Shown here in pieces: positions 1 to 8,280 of a DNA stretch of 10,789 bases (the first letter of the stretch is position 1; the number at the start of each line of letters is the position of its first letter). The notes beneath the pieces were generated by a model, which did not search any database, was not told the origin of the DNA, and worked only from the letters and a program-made list of their open reading frames with translations. The stretch is from assembly GCA_028456385.1 (NCBI GenBank), contig JALNQF010000926.1:1-10789 (forward strand), in the 5' to 3' direction. The position numbers were made by a program, and so were the translations under genes. The stretch comes from Ophiosphaerella korrae. Lineage: Eukaryota > Ascomycota > Dothideomycetes > Pleosporales > Phaeosphaeriaceae.

Positions 1-88
1 TAATATTAGTAAGTTTGTAATATTAGTAAGTTATAAACTTACTAATATTAGTATAAAAATAAGAGATATAAGGGATAACTCTCTTATA
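1..88 (-). mobile_element. LTR-L, partial copy (first 88 bp, reverse orientation)
   Basis: The reverse complement of this stretch aligns without gaps to 5614-5701, the start of the complete solo LTR in the middle of the window. I count about 10 differences in 88 positions, nearly all transitions in which this copy has T or A where the other keeps C or G. The LTR terminus, read on the minus strand, is TATAAGAGAG at position 88, presumably a mutated TG start. The copy is cut by the left window edge. It abuts the reverse transcriptase relic of element A, and the adjacent bases ACTAC (89-93) would be one side of a target duplication whose partner lies outside. It may be a solo LTR or the end of a longer element. 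The identity of the repeat is clear; its status is not. Confidence 0.85.
18..50. repeat. Inverted repeat within LTR-L, 15-bp arms
   Basis: Arms 18-32 and 36-50 (TAATATTAGTAAGTT and its exact complement) are separated by 3 bases. This is an inverted plus a direct copy of the 17-bp subrepeat of LTR-L. The same arrangement occurs at 5652-5682 in the complete copy. Confidence 0.85.
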
Positions 89-1060
89 ACTACTTTAGAT
101 CTTAAGGATACCTACTATAGGATTAGAATTAAATTAGGAGATAAGTAAAAAACTACTTTCTATACTCGCTATAAGTATTTTAAATACTTAGTAATACCTT
201 TTAGGCTAACTAACGCCCTTACTAGCTTTTAAGCGTATATTAATAAAGTACTTAGTAAACTCCTATATTATATCTATATAGTATACCTTAATAATATCCT
301 TATATATACTTATAGTAATAACGTTACGCTATACTAGCGCGCTATCTACTCTATACTAGTAGTACTAAGAATAGTAGAACTCTTTATAAACTTAAAGAAG
401 TATACCTTTATATCTAATAAAGTATATTTTCTAGGCTTTATTATTGTAAGGTATAGTATACGCGCTAAACCTAAGTATATTAAGACTATTACGTAATAGC
501 TAGAGCCTATAAGTATTAAGAAACTATAGTTATTCCTAGGTTTTATAAACTTTTACTAAAGATTTATTAAAAAGTATACTTATAAAATAGCTTCCTTTAT
601 AGACTTATTAAAAGAGAAGTAAGAATTCTATTAGCTTAGTATAGTATAAAAAGCTTTTAAATAACTTAAAGTATACTTTATAAGTATACTTATTTTACGC
701 TACTATAACCTAGTACTACTTATTTACTTAGAAATAGATACGTTAACCTTTACAATCTCTAGGATCTTGTCCTAGCTCTAACTAGACAAGAAATAGTATC
801 TAGTTACCTTTACTTCTAGAAAACTATAAGAAGTAGAATTAAACTATAAAATATATAATACTAAACTTCTTACTATTATTTATAGTTTTAAATAGTAGAG
901 ATACTATTATAGGGTTATATACCTAATATAGATCTAGAGCCTAAGAGCTTATTAGTTTTAGGGAACTTAGACTTTATTAGCTAAACTAACTCTAAATATT
1001 GTTTATACTCTTATAGATTATATCCTATAACCTAAAGGCCTATTAGCTACGCTCTTCCTC
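89..1060 (+). pseudogene. Element A: Ty3/gypsy reverse transcriptase-RNase H relic
   Basis: Frame 2 reads as a gypsy-type Pol fragment with many TAA and TAG stops. It opens at TTLDLKDTYYRIRIK, the start of the RT palm (family: LDL.DAYH.I.I). It then shows VIPFRLTNA (family MPFGLTNAP), the catalytic box as YLNNIL at 284-301 (both Asp of YLDD now Asn), and the F.NFY..FI connection near 540. RNase H follows, with its first Asp in EID at 737-739, and readable homology fades near DYIL and a possible ADALSR remnant around 1010-1060. The N-terminal half of RT is absent because LTR-L lies immediately upstream. Gln and Trp codons have become stops and Asp to Asn fits G-to-A on the coding strand. No integrase follows in this orientation, so the element is truncated, rearranged or interrupted. 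The right limit is approximate. Confidence 0.88.
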
Positions 1061-1370
1061 TACTTCTCTTCTTTAATAGTTTACCTCTTTATAAGCCCTT
1101 AGTACTTGTATTTTTCTAGTAACTACCTACCCCTTTTTTTTTACTATTCCTTTCTTTATAATACTCTACTATATACCTCTCCTCTTATATAGAGTATAGT
1201 TTTATTAAGCTACTATACTTAATTAAAAGCTTTTAGCTTAAAGAAAGAGTAAAACCTACTTTAACCTATAAACCCTTTTTCTATTTTATTAGTAGTAAGG
1301 TACTTAAACTTTTAGATCTAAAATAATTTAGATTTGTAATTTAGCCCTACTCTATAAATAGTCTAGTATC
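1061..1370. other. Unassigned AT-rich stretch between relic A and relic C
   Basis: No protein family, RNA or clear repeat is recognised here. The plus strand is pyrimidine rich, with a T-run around 1133-1141. The frame of element A loses recognisable RNase H sequence before this point. Short reads in several frames could be the tether between RNase H and integrase of A or the tail of the minus-strand relic C, but neither is convincing. The A/C junction must lie in or near this interval. Confidence 0.4.
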
Positions 1371-2209
1371 TAGCGCTAACTATATATATAGTTAGAGAGT
1401 AACTTAGGCCTTCTAGCTAAAATATTAATATTAATAAAAGAGAATAAAGATATTAAGTCCCTAAAAGCTTTTTTCTTCTTAAATAACTTATAGCCCTTTA
1501 GGTATTAGTTACTATATATTGTCTATAAACTACTAATCTAACCCTAGCTATAGCTATAACCTACCTAAGCCTACCCTAAGAGAACGCTAGCCTTATTAGC
1601 GCTGTTACCTAATACAAAGCTTAAGTTACGCTGCCTCTATTTCTCTATATTAGCTATTGTTTTTATTTTAGAGTATCTATAGCTTAGGACTTTAAAGATA
1701 CTACTCCTATCTTCTACTTATAATACCTTTCTCCTAAAGGCTCTAGATCTAACATCTAAGGGGTCGTTTATAGAGTATTTACGTAGTTTCTAGGTTATTT
1801 AATAAAAATTTTGTATAGACGTGTTATATAGCTTGTAGTAGTAGCTACCTATCTTCTTACTATTTCTTTTTACGTACGTTTTACAAGCTATAGTAGTTTT
1901 TACCTTTTTATAATAGTTCTTTTACTTAATACGTCTTTACCTACTAAATTCTTCTCTTACTTATTAATTTTTAATAGCTAGCTCTTTTCTTATATATATA
2001 TTTATTAGTTAAGCTAGCGTAGGGCCTTTAGGCTCTATATTTAAACGTCTTTACTAGTAGTTAAGCTCTTATAGTTATTTACTCTTATAATTTTTAGTAA
2101 AGTTATAAATACTCTCTAGGGGCGTACTTAAACTTTATCTCTCTATTTTTCGTTCTATTTTCTTCTTCTTTTCTTTAAGCTTATCTTAGCTACTCTATAC
2201 TCTCTTACT
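1371..2209 (-). pseudogene. Relic C, downstream part: unidentified protein remnant
   Basis: Reading the minus strand in one phase from 2209 down to about 1371 gives a continuous protein-like sequence of about 275 codons. It has about two dozen stops, all TAA or TAG and all explicable as former Gln or Trp. The composition is that of a soluble protein: a Lys/Glu/Arg stretch near the start, then charged segments such as NDPLDVRSRAF (about 1750-1790) and a segment ending in KAFRDLISLFSF near 1420. I recognise no family. The phase joins exactly to 9606-10648 once element B and one AGTTT copy are removed, so both pieces were one frame before B inserted. The codon-aligned plus-strand frame has a similar number of stops. 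I prefer minus because of purine bias and charged composition, not because of a domain match. Confidence 0.5.
1376..1395. repeat. Perfect 20-bp palindrome CTAAC(TA)5GTTAG
   Basis: The sequence equals its own reverse complement. It sits near the point where the readable minus-strand frame of relic C fades. It resembles in design the 22-bp palindrome with a TATATATA core in LTR-L (5806-5827), and both are near an AGCGCT-like string. It could mark an element end, or it could be a product of TA-rich decay. Confidence 0.5.
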
Positions 2210-2214
2210 AGTTT
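2210..2214. other. Target-site duplication AGTTT, left copy (element B)
   Basis: AGTTT directly precedes the 5' LTR and is repeated directly after the 3' LTR at 9601-9605. Five bases is the usual duplication size for Ty3/gypsy integrases. Confidence 0.92.
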
Positions 2215-2662
2215 TGTTATAGGTATAACAAGAGAAATCGAGATAGAACTAATTAGTCCTAACTTAAGTACTAACAAAGCAGAGGATAAGTAGGGTAACA
2301 ACCTTAATTAGGAAGCTACTTATAATTAGGACACGTAGGTAATCCCTCGATCTATTAGGTATATAGATAGAAATTAATTACAGATTAATAGATTAGTAAT
2401 CTATAATCTATAACTACTAAGTCTAAGATATAAACAATAGATTATAGATTAGGTAAACTATATAGTTAGTAGTAATACGTATTATTAGGATAGTATTAGT
2501 AATTTAATTATTAACTACGAGCGATAATATAGAGATAGTTACAAAATATCTTCTATTATTTATAGCCTATTATAGATTACTATAAAAGCTTTTGCTATTA
2601 CTTCTCGATCTACTAATAACTAACTAGGTTACTAGGAAGTTAACCTTAGTAAGCCTATTATA
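2215..2662 (+). repeat. 5' LTR of element B (448 bp)
   Basis: Starts TGTTATAGGTATAACA, itself a short inverted repeat, and ends CCTATTATA, whose final TA is a mutated CA. It aligns without gaps to 9153-9600. I count about 24 differences in 448 positions, about 21 of them transitions. The first bases keep TG here while the other LTR reads TA. The last bases keep CA only in the other copy. The two LTRs therefore decayed independently after insertion. The LTR would have carried the promoter and the poly(A) signal, but neither can be pinned down now. Confidence 0.95.
2397..2451. repeat. Inverted repeat inside the B LTR, 15-bp arms
   Basis: Arms 2397-2411 (TAATCTATAATCTAT) and 2437-2451 (its exact complement) are separated by 25 bases. 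The same pair is intact at 9335-9349 and 9375-9389 in the 3' LTR, although the loop differs between copies. It could form a stem in the transcript. Its role is unknown. Confidence 0.85.
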
Positions 2663-2723
2663 CCTTACTAATTTAGTTATTAAGAGAAGTAAAGCGTAAG
2701 TAGTGTATAGTCTAGCTAACACG

Positions 2724-3722
2724 ATAGTAGAAAGTTTAACTAAAAAAGGAGCTAAGGTACCTATAAGTAGCTATAAGTTAGACGATACTATATAGAAATA
2801 AATTAAGGACTACTTAAACAACCTAATCTCTAAAAAAGAAGATATAAAAATAGTAATTAAAGCCTTAGAAATGTAGAATAAAGTATAGATTAAAGCTATT
2901 ATAGAAGGTTAGAACTAGATAGAACTAATTACTTAATAATTAGAAATAAGTGCAATAAAGAAACTACTAAAAATACTAGTCCTTAAGAAGTTTAATAGAA
3001 TAAGGGAGAAACTAAGACCTTTTATAGTATTAGTATAACTCTAGATAGATATACAAGTACTATACTTTAATATAGAGGAGAAGAAAGTAATATATATTAG
3101 ACTATACCTTAAAGAAGATGTAATAAGATAGTATAAGCCTTACTAGATAGATTATACAATATACTCTCTAATAACCTAAAAAGATAAGACTAAAGCTATC
3201 TTTAGAAGTTATAAATACTTTACTAAACAAATAAGAGTAGCATTTAGAGATATAGATATTACCTAATAAGCTAAAGAGAAACTTAAGAGGCTTATATAAA
3301 GTAAGAGTATTCTAGAGTACGTATTATAATTTAAATAACTAAGCTAAAATATAGAATAGAATAAATTAGCCCTTATATTATAATTTAAACAAAAATTAAA
3401 TATAAAAATCTAATACAAAATAATATATATAGAGAAACCTAGGACACTAGAAGCTCTAAAGTAATAGGTAATCTAAATTAATAATAACCTTTAAGAATAG
3501 AAAAAGAATAAGTATAGTAACTAAACTAGAAATTAGGACGCTAGAGACTCTATAATCCTTAATATAAATAAGGATAGAAAGAAAAAGAAGAATAAAGACT
3601 TTACGTACTTTAACTATAGTAAGAAAGGCTACTACGTAAAAGATTACTAATTATAGAAGAAAAAGGACATAGTATATTATAAATATAAGAAACTAGGATA
3701 TTTTATAAAAGAATATAGAAGT
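2724..3722 (+). pseudogene. Element B gag relic (capsid/nucleocapsid)
   Basis: Frame 3 reads through with many TAA and TAG. The ATA at 2724-2726, in ACGATAGTAGAA, is a plausible mutated ATG start. The Retrotrans_gag-like region lies near 2980-3330, with FNRIREKLRPF at its start and a YLKEDV.R*Y block (family YLKGDALRWF, with Trp now a stop). The C-terminal part is Lys rich and ends in two CCHC zinc knuckles at 3606-3647 and 3675-3716. In the intact element this protein would coat the RNA and form the particle. Phase continues without a break into the protease and RT, suggesting one Gag-Pol polyprotein rather than a frameshift arrangement. It is non-functional. Confidence 0.88.
3606..3716 (+). 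other. Two zinc knuckles with all Cys and His ligands changed to Tyr
   Basis: In frame 3, knuckle 1 (3606-3647) reads YFNYSKKGYYVKDY and knuckle 2 (3675-3716) reads YYKYKKLGYFIKEY. In each, the spacing C-x2-C-x4-H-x4-C is exact, with Tyr at every ligand position. TGC or TGT to TAC or TAT, and CAC or CAT to TAC or TAT, are both single RIP steps, so one mutational process explains all eight changes. Nucleic-acid binding would be abolished. Confidence 0.9.
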
Positions 3723-4880
3723 AAAGACTATAAGAAAGATAAAGAAACTTAGTTAAAGATAACTAAAAAGAAGAAGGAAGTACTATAAGTATAGGCTAAA
3801 CCCTAAGAGAAAGTAGCTAGGAGTAAAGAAATATAATATATAATACTCTACTAGACCTTTTGTTATAAAGACAACTACTATATATATCTTTCTAGTAAGT
3901 AAGGATTAGGATACTTCCTATAATAAAGAAATAAAGTAGTAGTAATAAAAGAAAGAATAAAAGTATAGCTAGAAGAAACAGCGTATATAATAGACCTACT
4001 AATAGAAGACTTAGAAGAGAAAGAGCTCTAGACCCTATTAATCTAGGCTAAAAGACTAGTACTAGATAAAGAGACTACTATAGCTTCCTCTAAAGAACTA
4101 TAAGAAAGTAAAAGATAGATTAGTATAAGAGGTATAGAATATACCTAGCTAGATATATATAGTTACAATAGCTATATAATAATAGATATAGAAGAATAAA
4201 ACAAAGAATAGAAGTTTATTTAGAAATACTTACTAGTTATAAGTATAGAGGAAGCGTACAAAGACTAGAAAGAATATAATCCTAAAGAGATAAAGTTTAT
4301 ACTATTTTAAGAATAGATAAAATAATATATAGTTGTAGTAAGAAAGATACTTATATTAAAAGAATAGTAGTACCTTATAAGAAAAACGTAATAGATTAAT
4401 AAAGCCTATATACTAAGAATACTAATAGTATACTATATCCTAATAATAGATATACCTAGAAAAGATTAATACTAGGAAAGGGATAACAAAATAATAGATC
4501 CTAAACATCTAGTATATTTTAAAGTATTATAGATATTATACCTAGAGATAAATTATATAATAAATAGAAACTCTAAGATAAATAATAGAGTATAGCTTAT
4601 AAGAAGAAGAGGCTATAACTATACAAGAGTAATTCTAGTAGAAGATATCTAAGGATAAGAAATAACCCTAGAAGACAGTTACGTAGTAATAAAGCCTAGA
4701 CTAAAACTATCTAAGAAATACGTCTTAGGAGGACTATAGTACAAATACAAGTATAATAAATATCTAAAGTACAAAGAATATAAACTTAAAGTAAGACTAT
4801 AGCTTTAGAAAGATAGATAATTTACAAAAATACCTAAGTAAAAAAGGCTAGAAGGTATAAGAGGCCTATATATTATAAAG
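3723..4880 (+). pseudogene. Element B linker between gag and protease, no recognised domain
   Basis: About 1.16 kb stays in frame 3 between the zinc knuckles and the protease. It reads as a protein-like, charged sequence broken by stops. Examples are a Glu/Asp-rich stretch around 3960-4030 and a block around 4690-4780 with YVLGGL. I recognise no domain. Long poorly conserved stretches between nucleocapsid and protease occur in several fungal gypsy elements, so this is probably polyprotein spacer. It is not a clean insertion, because phase is kept on both sides and I see no flanking repeats. Confidence 0.6.
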
Positions 4881-4884
4881 ATAA

Positions 4885-5150
4885 GTACTTATTAAAGAAA
4901 AAAAGTATAATTAATAATTAATAGTAGAGCTATAAAAAACTTTATATTAAGAAAGTTTATAGAAATACAAGGAATATAGTATATAATAAAGAAATATCTT
5001 TAATAACTAAGTATAATTAAAGGAAAACTATTCTAGGAACCTATTAGGTTTAAGATAGTACCCTCTATACTAGAGCTAGAAGAGATAACGATTAAGAATA
5101 TAGTTATAGATATAACGACAATTAATAATAAACAAGATATAATACTAGAG
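4885..5150 (+). pseudogene. Element B aspartic protease relic
   Basis: Still in frame 3. The active-site triad, DSG in the family, appears as NSR at 4920-4928 inside LIINSRAIKNFI (family ALIDSGATGNFI). Asp to Asn (GAC/GAT to AAC/AAT) and Gly to Arg (GGA to AGA) are both G-to-A changes. Downstream IVIDITTINNKQDIILEI corresponds to the conserved D..I...D.ILG block of retropepsins. The enzyme would have released Gag and Pol products. It is inactive because its single catalytic Asp is lost. Confidence 0.8.
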
Positions 5151-5462
5151 ATACTATAGTTATAGATAACTAACCTATATATTAATTAGAGAATATAAAA
5201 AATTAGCTACCTAAGAAAAGATATATTAAAGGCTAACATAAGCACATATAAAGGAGAATTCCTAGAGGAATACAAGAAATAAGAAAAACAACTTATTAAA
5301 CCTAAAGACTATCTTCTAAAACACTAACTATAGGACTTAGTAATAGACCTAAAAGAAGATAAAGACGTAAGATAGAGCCTAGTTTATAGGAAAATAGAAG
5401 AAGAATCTAAAATTAAATAAACGTTTATTAAAAACGCACTAAAGAAAGAATAGATATAAGAA

Positions 5463-5613
5463 TCTAAGTCCTTAGTAGTATATAAACTTATATTTATAGA
5501 TAAAAAGAGAATAAGTAATAAGAGGTATTACGTAGATTTTAGAAAAACTAATATAATTATAAGTAAGAACTAATACCCTTTACTATAGATAGACGTAATA
5601 CAAGATAAACTAT
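5463..5613 (+). pseudogene. Element B reverse transcriptase, N-terminal part
   Basis: Frame 3 reads IFIDKKRISNKRYYVDFRKTN and then a mutated YPLP..D block, matching the family pattern F..KKDG..R.CVDYR.LN..T..N.YPLP. The Asp of VDF is retained. The sequence is interrupted at 5613 by the solo LTR-L and resumes in another phase at 5924. The catalytic palm is in the second part. Confidence 0.9.
5609..5613. other. Target-site duplication ACTAT, left copy (solo LTR-L)
   Basis: ACTAT at 5609-5613 is repeated at 5919-5923. The match extends one further base (AACTAT at 5608-5613 and 5918-5923), so the exact boundary is ambiguous by one base. The 5-bp choice gives LTR ends corresponding to mutated TG...CA. 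Confidence 0.88.
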
Positions 5614-5652
5614 TATAAGGGAGTTATCCCTTATATCTCTTATTTTCGCACT

Positions 5653-5768
5653 AATGTTAGTAAGTTTGCAACTTACTAATATAGCAAACTTACTAACATT
5701 ATAAACTTACTAACATTGCGAACTTACTAACATTGCGAACTTACTAACATTGCGAACTTACTAACATT
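5653..5768. repeat. 17-bp tandem repeats with TTACTAA cores in LTR-L
   Basis: Units of GCRAACTTACTAACATT lie head to tail at 5684-5700, 5701-5717 (first bases ATA), 5718-5734, 5735-5751 and 5752-5768; the last three are identical. A diverged direct unit is at 5670-5682 and an inverted one at 5653-5669. TTACTAA occurs at 5673, 5690, 5707, 5724, 5741 and 5758, and its complement TTAGTAA at 5657. Being in the upstream half of an LTR, the array is a candidate enhancer. TTACTAA is the known site of yeast Yap1-type bZIP factors. The repeats are observed; the regulatory role is inferred. Confidence 0.9.
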
Positions 5769-5805
5769 TAACTACCTTTCTACTTTTAGTTAGCGCTTAG
5801 TAGGC

Positions 5806-5827
5806 TACTAGGTATATATACCTAGTA
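5806..5827. promoter_or_regulatory. 22-bp perfect palindrome with TATATATA core (possible LTR TATA element)
   Basis: TACTAGGTATATATACCTAGTA equals its own reverse complement. It is identical in the right-hand LTR-L copy at 10740-10761. It lies downstream of the TTACTAA array, where a core promoter would be expected in the U3 part of an LTR, and its centre would serve as a TATA box. Symmetry may instead reflect a dimeric protein site. Confidence 0.5.
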
Positions 5828-5918
5828 CTTACTTAGATAGCTTTATCTACTATTTACTCTTTTTAGTTAATTGTTAAAACTACCTTATTAAGTTATCTTG
5901 TGTAAAGTCTACTTTATA

Positions 5919-5923
5919 ACTAT
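5919..5923. other. Target-site duplication ACTAT, right copy (solo LTR-L)
   Basis: This is the second copy of the 5-bp duplication at 5609-5613. The RT frame resumes directly after it in frame 1. Confidence 0.88.
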
Positions 5924-6450
5924 AAAGAGTAATAATCTTTATAAAACTAGACATCTAGAACGCCTACTATTAGATTAGAATTAAAGAAAGTAATAAATAG
6001 AAAATAGCGTTTAGAATACAATATAGACTAAATAAATACTTAGTTATACCTTTTAGATTAATAAATGCGCTAGTAGCTATCTAAGAGAGAATTAATATAG
6101 TACTAAGAGAGTACTTAGACGTATTTATATTTATATACTTAGACAACATCCTTATGTTCTTAGAAATAGAAGAAGAACACGTACAACACGTATACAAAGT
6201 GCTAGAAAAGCTAGTAGAAAATAAACTATTTCTTAAGATAAGAAAATACAAGTTCTATACAAAAGAAATAGATTTCCTTAGATTTATTATTAAACTAGGA
6301 AAAATCAAGATTAACCTAGAAAAGATTAGATTAATTAACAAATAGCTAACACTAAAAAACCTAAGAGAAGTATAATAATTTTATAGCCTAGCTAACTTTT
6401 ATAAAAAGTTAATAGTAAGATAGTCTAAAGATATAAAACTAATAATAAGG
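5924..6450 (+). pseudogene. Element B reverse transcriptase, palm and thumb part
   Basis: Frame 1 resumes at the FIKLDI block (family FTKLDL), then NAYY.IRIKE, a VIPFRLINA block (family MPFGLTNAP), and the catalytic box YLDNIL at 6136-6153. The second Asp of YLDD is now Asn, so the polymerase is dead. The downstream EEEHVQHVYKVLEKL and FLRFIIKLGKI match the conserved RT thumb. The 63-codon stretch 6154-6345, starting at the ATG just after YLDNIL, is the longest ATG-started open frame of the window. It is only the part of this domain that happened to escape stops, since coding similarity continues on both sides of it. The domain ends near a mutated L.NFYR.FI block at about 6385-6420. Confidence 0.93.
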
Positions 6451-6479
6451 CTTATAAAGAAAGATACACTATTTAAATA

Positions 6480-6960
6480 GATAAAGGAATATAATAAAGT
6501 ATTTAATAAGATTAAAAAGAAGTTTATAAAAAACCTAGTTATTAGAATATATAACCTAGACTTACTAGTAATAGTAAAAATAGATATATCTAACTTAGTC
6601 TATAGAATAGTACTAATACAAGAGAACCTAAAGACTAAAAAGGAATACTTAGTTAAATACTTCTCTAAGAAGATAAAAATAGTAGAACTTAACTACTTAA
6701 TTTATAATAAAGAGATACTAGTAATCTATAAAGTATTTAAATAATAGAGAGTATACCTATAAGGAGTAAAATACTAAACAAAGGTCTATATAGACTATAA
6801 GAATCTTATAGGATTTATACTAAATAAAGAACTATTATAATAATATACAAGATAGTAGGAATTCCTATTAATATTTAATATAGAAATTATATATACAAAA
6901 AGGAAAGATAACTAATTTATAGACGCCTTTAGTAGAAGACTAAACTTACAAGAAGAAGTA
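6480..6960 (+). pseudogene. Element B RNase H relic
   Basis: Frame 1 continues. The first catalytic Asp is kept in KIDIS at 6577-6591 (family TDAS). It is followed by VKYFSKKI...ELNYLIYNKEILVI (family YFSRKL...E.NY.IHDKELLAI), where the Glu in NKE is present and His has become Tyr. A mutated FIDAFSRR near 6918-6941 corresponds to ADALSRR at the end of the domain. Two adjacent TAA/TAG codons at about 6741-6746 stand where the family has H/QW. The enzyme would have degraded the RNA strand during reverse transcription. Confidence 0.88.
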
Positions 6961-7149
6961 AGCGCTACTAGTATAGTTCTAGTTAAGAACAAAGAAGAAT
7001 ATTTAGTTCTAAACACGCCTAAAATAGCTATAACACTTAAAAGAATAAGTAGCGAGCTAGACAAATAGATTTAGAAAGTAACGCGAGAAGTATCTAAAGA
7101 AATAGAGAAACTAGAAATCTAAAAAGGACTAGTACAAGCCTATAGAAGA

Positions 7150-8230
7150 ATATACATTCTAAAGAAAATTTAAAGAGAATTTATATAGTAATTCTATAAA
7201 TTACTAGTATATAGTTACTAAGGTATTAAAAAAATATTAGATAGAATACTATAAGAGTATTATATCCTAAGAGTAAGATAACTAGTAATAGAAGTACTAC
7301 AAGACTATATAGAATACTAAAGAAATAAGTATAATAGATATACACTATATAGTATACTAGAACTAGTTAAAATACTAGAATAACTATAGGGAGTTATTAT
7401 AATAGACTTTATTACAAAGTTACTTAAGTCTAAAGATTTAATATTAGGAGTTAAGTATAATAGAATCCTAATAATAGTAGATAAGCTTATAAAGTACTTA
7501 TACTTTAGACTATATAAAGAAAAGAGTAGAATAGAGATTACTATATACTAGGTTCTAGGAACTATAATTAGTTAATATAGACTACTAGACAAGATTATTA
7601 TAGATAGAGATATAAGATTTATATTAAAACTATAGGGAACAATAATAGTATAACTAGGAATTAAGTACGTAATATTAATAGTATACTACTTATAGATAGA
7701 TAGATACTTAGAATAAATAAATTAAATAGTAGAGTAGTACTTAAGATACTACTTTAACTATAACTAGAATAACTAGGTATAGCTACTACCTATAGTATAC
7801 TTAGTATATAATAGCGCAAAGAATATAGTAATAAAAGTATTACTTTTTTTTATAAACTATAGATTTAACTCTAGTATATATAGAATACTAAGAATAGAGA
7901 TATCTTAGTCTCTAAGAGGAGAAAACTTTGCTAATAGACTTAAAGATATATATAATTAACTAAGACAAGACGTAGAATTCCTACACAATTAAATAGTAAA
8001 GTACTATAACAAGAAATATAAAGAAAGACCCTAATTTAGAAAGAGAGAAAAAGTATAGTTGGTATAAAAAAATATTAAGAGTAAATAACTAAGTTTAAAA
8101 CTAGACTACGTTAAGATAAGACTATATAAAATTAAGAAAGAAGTTATACTAGTTATATTTAAACTAAAGCTACTAAATAAGATAAAGATATACTTAATAT
8201 TCTACGTAGTACTACTAGAATAAGTACTAC
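7150..8230 (+). pseudogene. Element B integrase relic with DD35E spacing
   Basis: Frame 1. The HHCC zinc module has Tyr at its ligands: the His positions at about 7195 and 7216, and the Cys positions at 7306 and 7315 in YIEY.RNK (family CDTCQRNK). The catalytic triad survives: Asp at 7405-7407 in IIIDFIT, Asp at 7603-7605 in DRDIRF, and Glu at 7711-7713 following a mutated YHPQTDGQT block. Exactly 35 residues separate the second Asp and the Glu, the DD35E spacing of retroviral-type integrases. The C-terminal GPY/F region is recognisable near 8040-8220, with RLY at 8119-8127 in place of GPY. It ends in a mutated HPVFHVSLL-like block. The many stops make it non-functional. Confidence 0.92.
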
Positions 8231-8280
8231 AAGAAGTAGAACTACTAGTATACAAAGTAGATATATATAGAGAATAAGAA

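Larger units (their letters stand above)
5614..5918 (+). mobile_element. Solo LTR-L, complete (305 bp), inserted in the B reverse transcriptase
   Basis: The ends TATAAGGGAG and CTACTTTATA are mutated TG...CA; the copy at 10649 still has the CA end, seen as TG on the plus strand. It is flanked by ACTAT on both sides. It is 305 bp, contains no coding sequence, and removal with one duplication copy restores the RT phase (frame 3 before, frame 1 after). An LTR alone with a target duplication is the product of LTR-LTR recombination. Internal features are a terminal hairpin (ATAAGGGA, loop GTTA, TCCCTTAT at 5615-5634), an array of 17-bp repeats (5653-5768) and a 22-bp palindrome. This copy retains several CpA sites and three GCG strings, whereas the left-hand copy has lost most of them, so it has been less heavily mutated. 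Confidence 0.9.

Noticed and set aside
2663..2700. tRNA primer-binding site after the 5' LTR
   Set aside because: The first internal bases (CCTTACTAATTTAG) do not begin with a TGG-like string even allowing for TG-to-TA change, so no primer tRNA can be named.
5615..5634. Helitron 3' hairpin end
   Set aside because: The hairpin is at the TG end of an LTR with a 5-bp duplication. There is no CTRR terminus and no A/T insertion site pattern.
5684..5768. CRISPR-like array
   Set aside because: The 17-bp units are directly contiguous with no spacers, lie inside an LTR bounded by target duplications, and the setting is eukaryotic repeat DNA.
1..5918. LTR-L copies as terminal inverted repeats of one DNA transposon
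   Set aside because: The 1-88 and 5614-5701 segments are inverted relative to each other, but the interval between holds unrelated relics and most of element B. The middle copy has its own TG...CA-type ends and 5-bp duplication, so it is a separate solo LTR.
6154..6345. A 63-codon ATG-started open frame as a stand-alone gene
   Set aside because: It starts immediately after the YLDNIL box and ends at a mutated codon. Clear reverse transcriptase similarity in the same phase continues on both sides, so it is a fragment of the dead pol gene.
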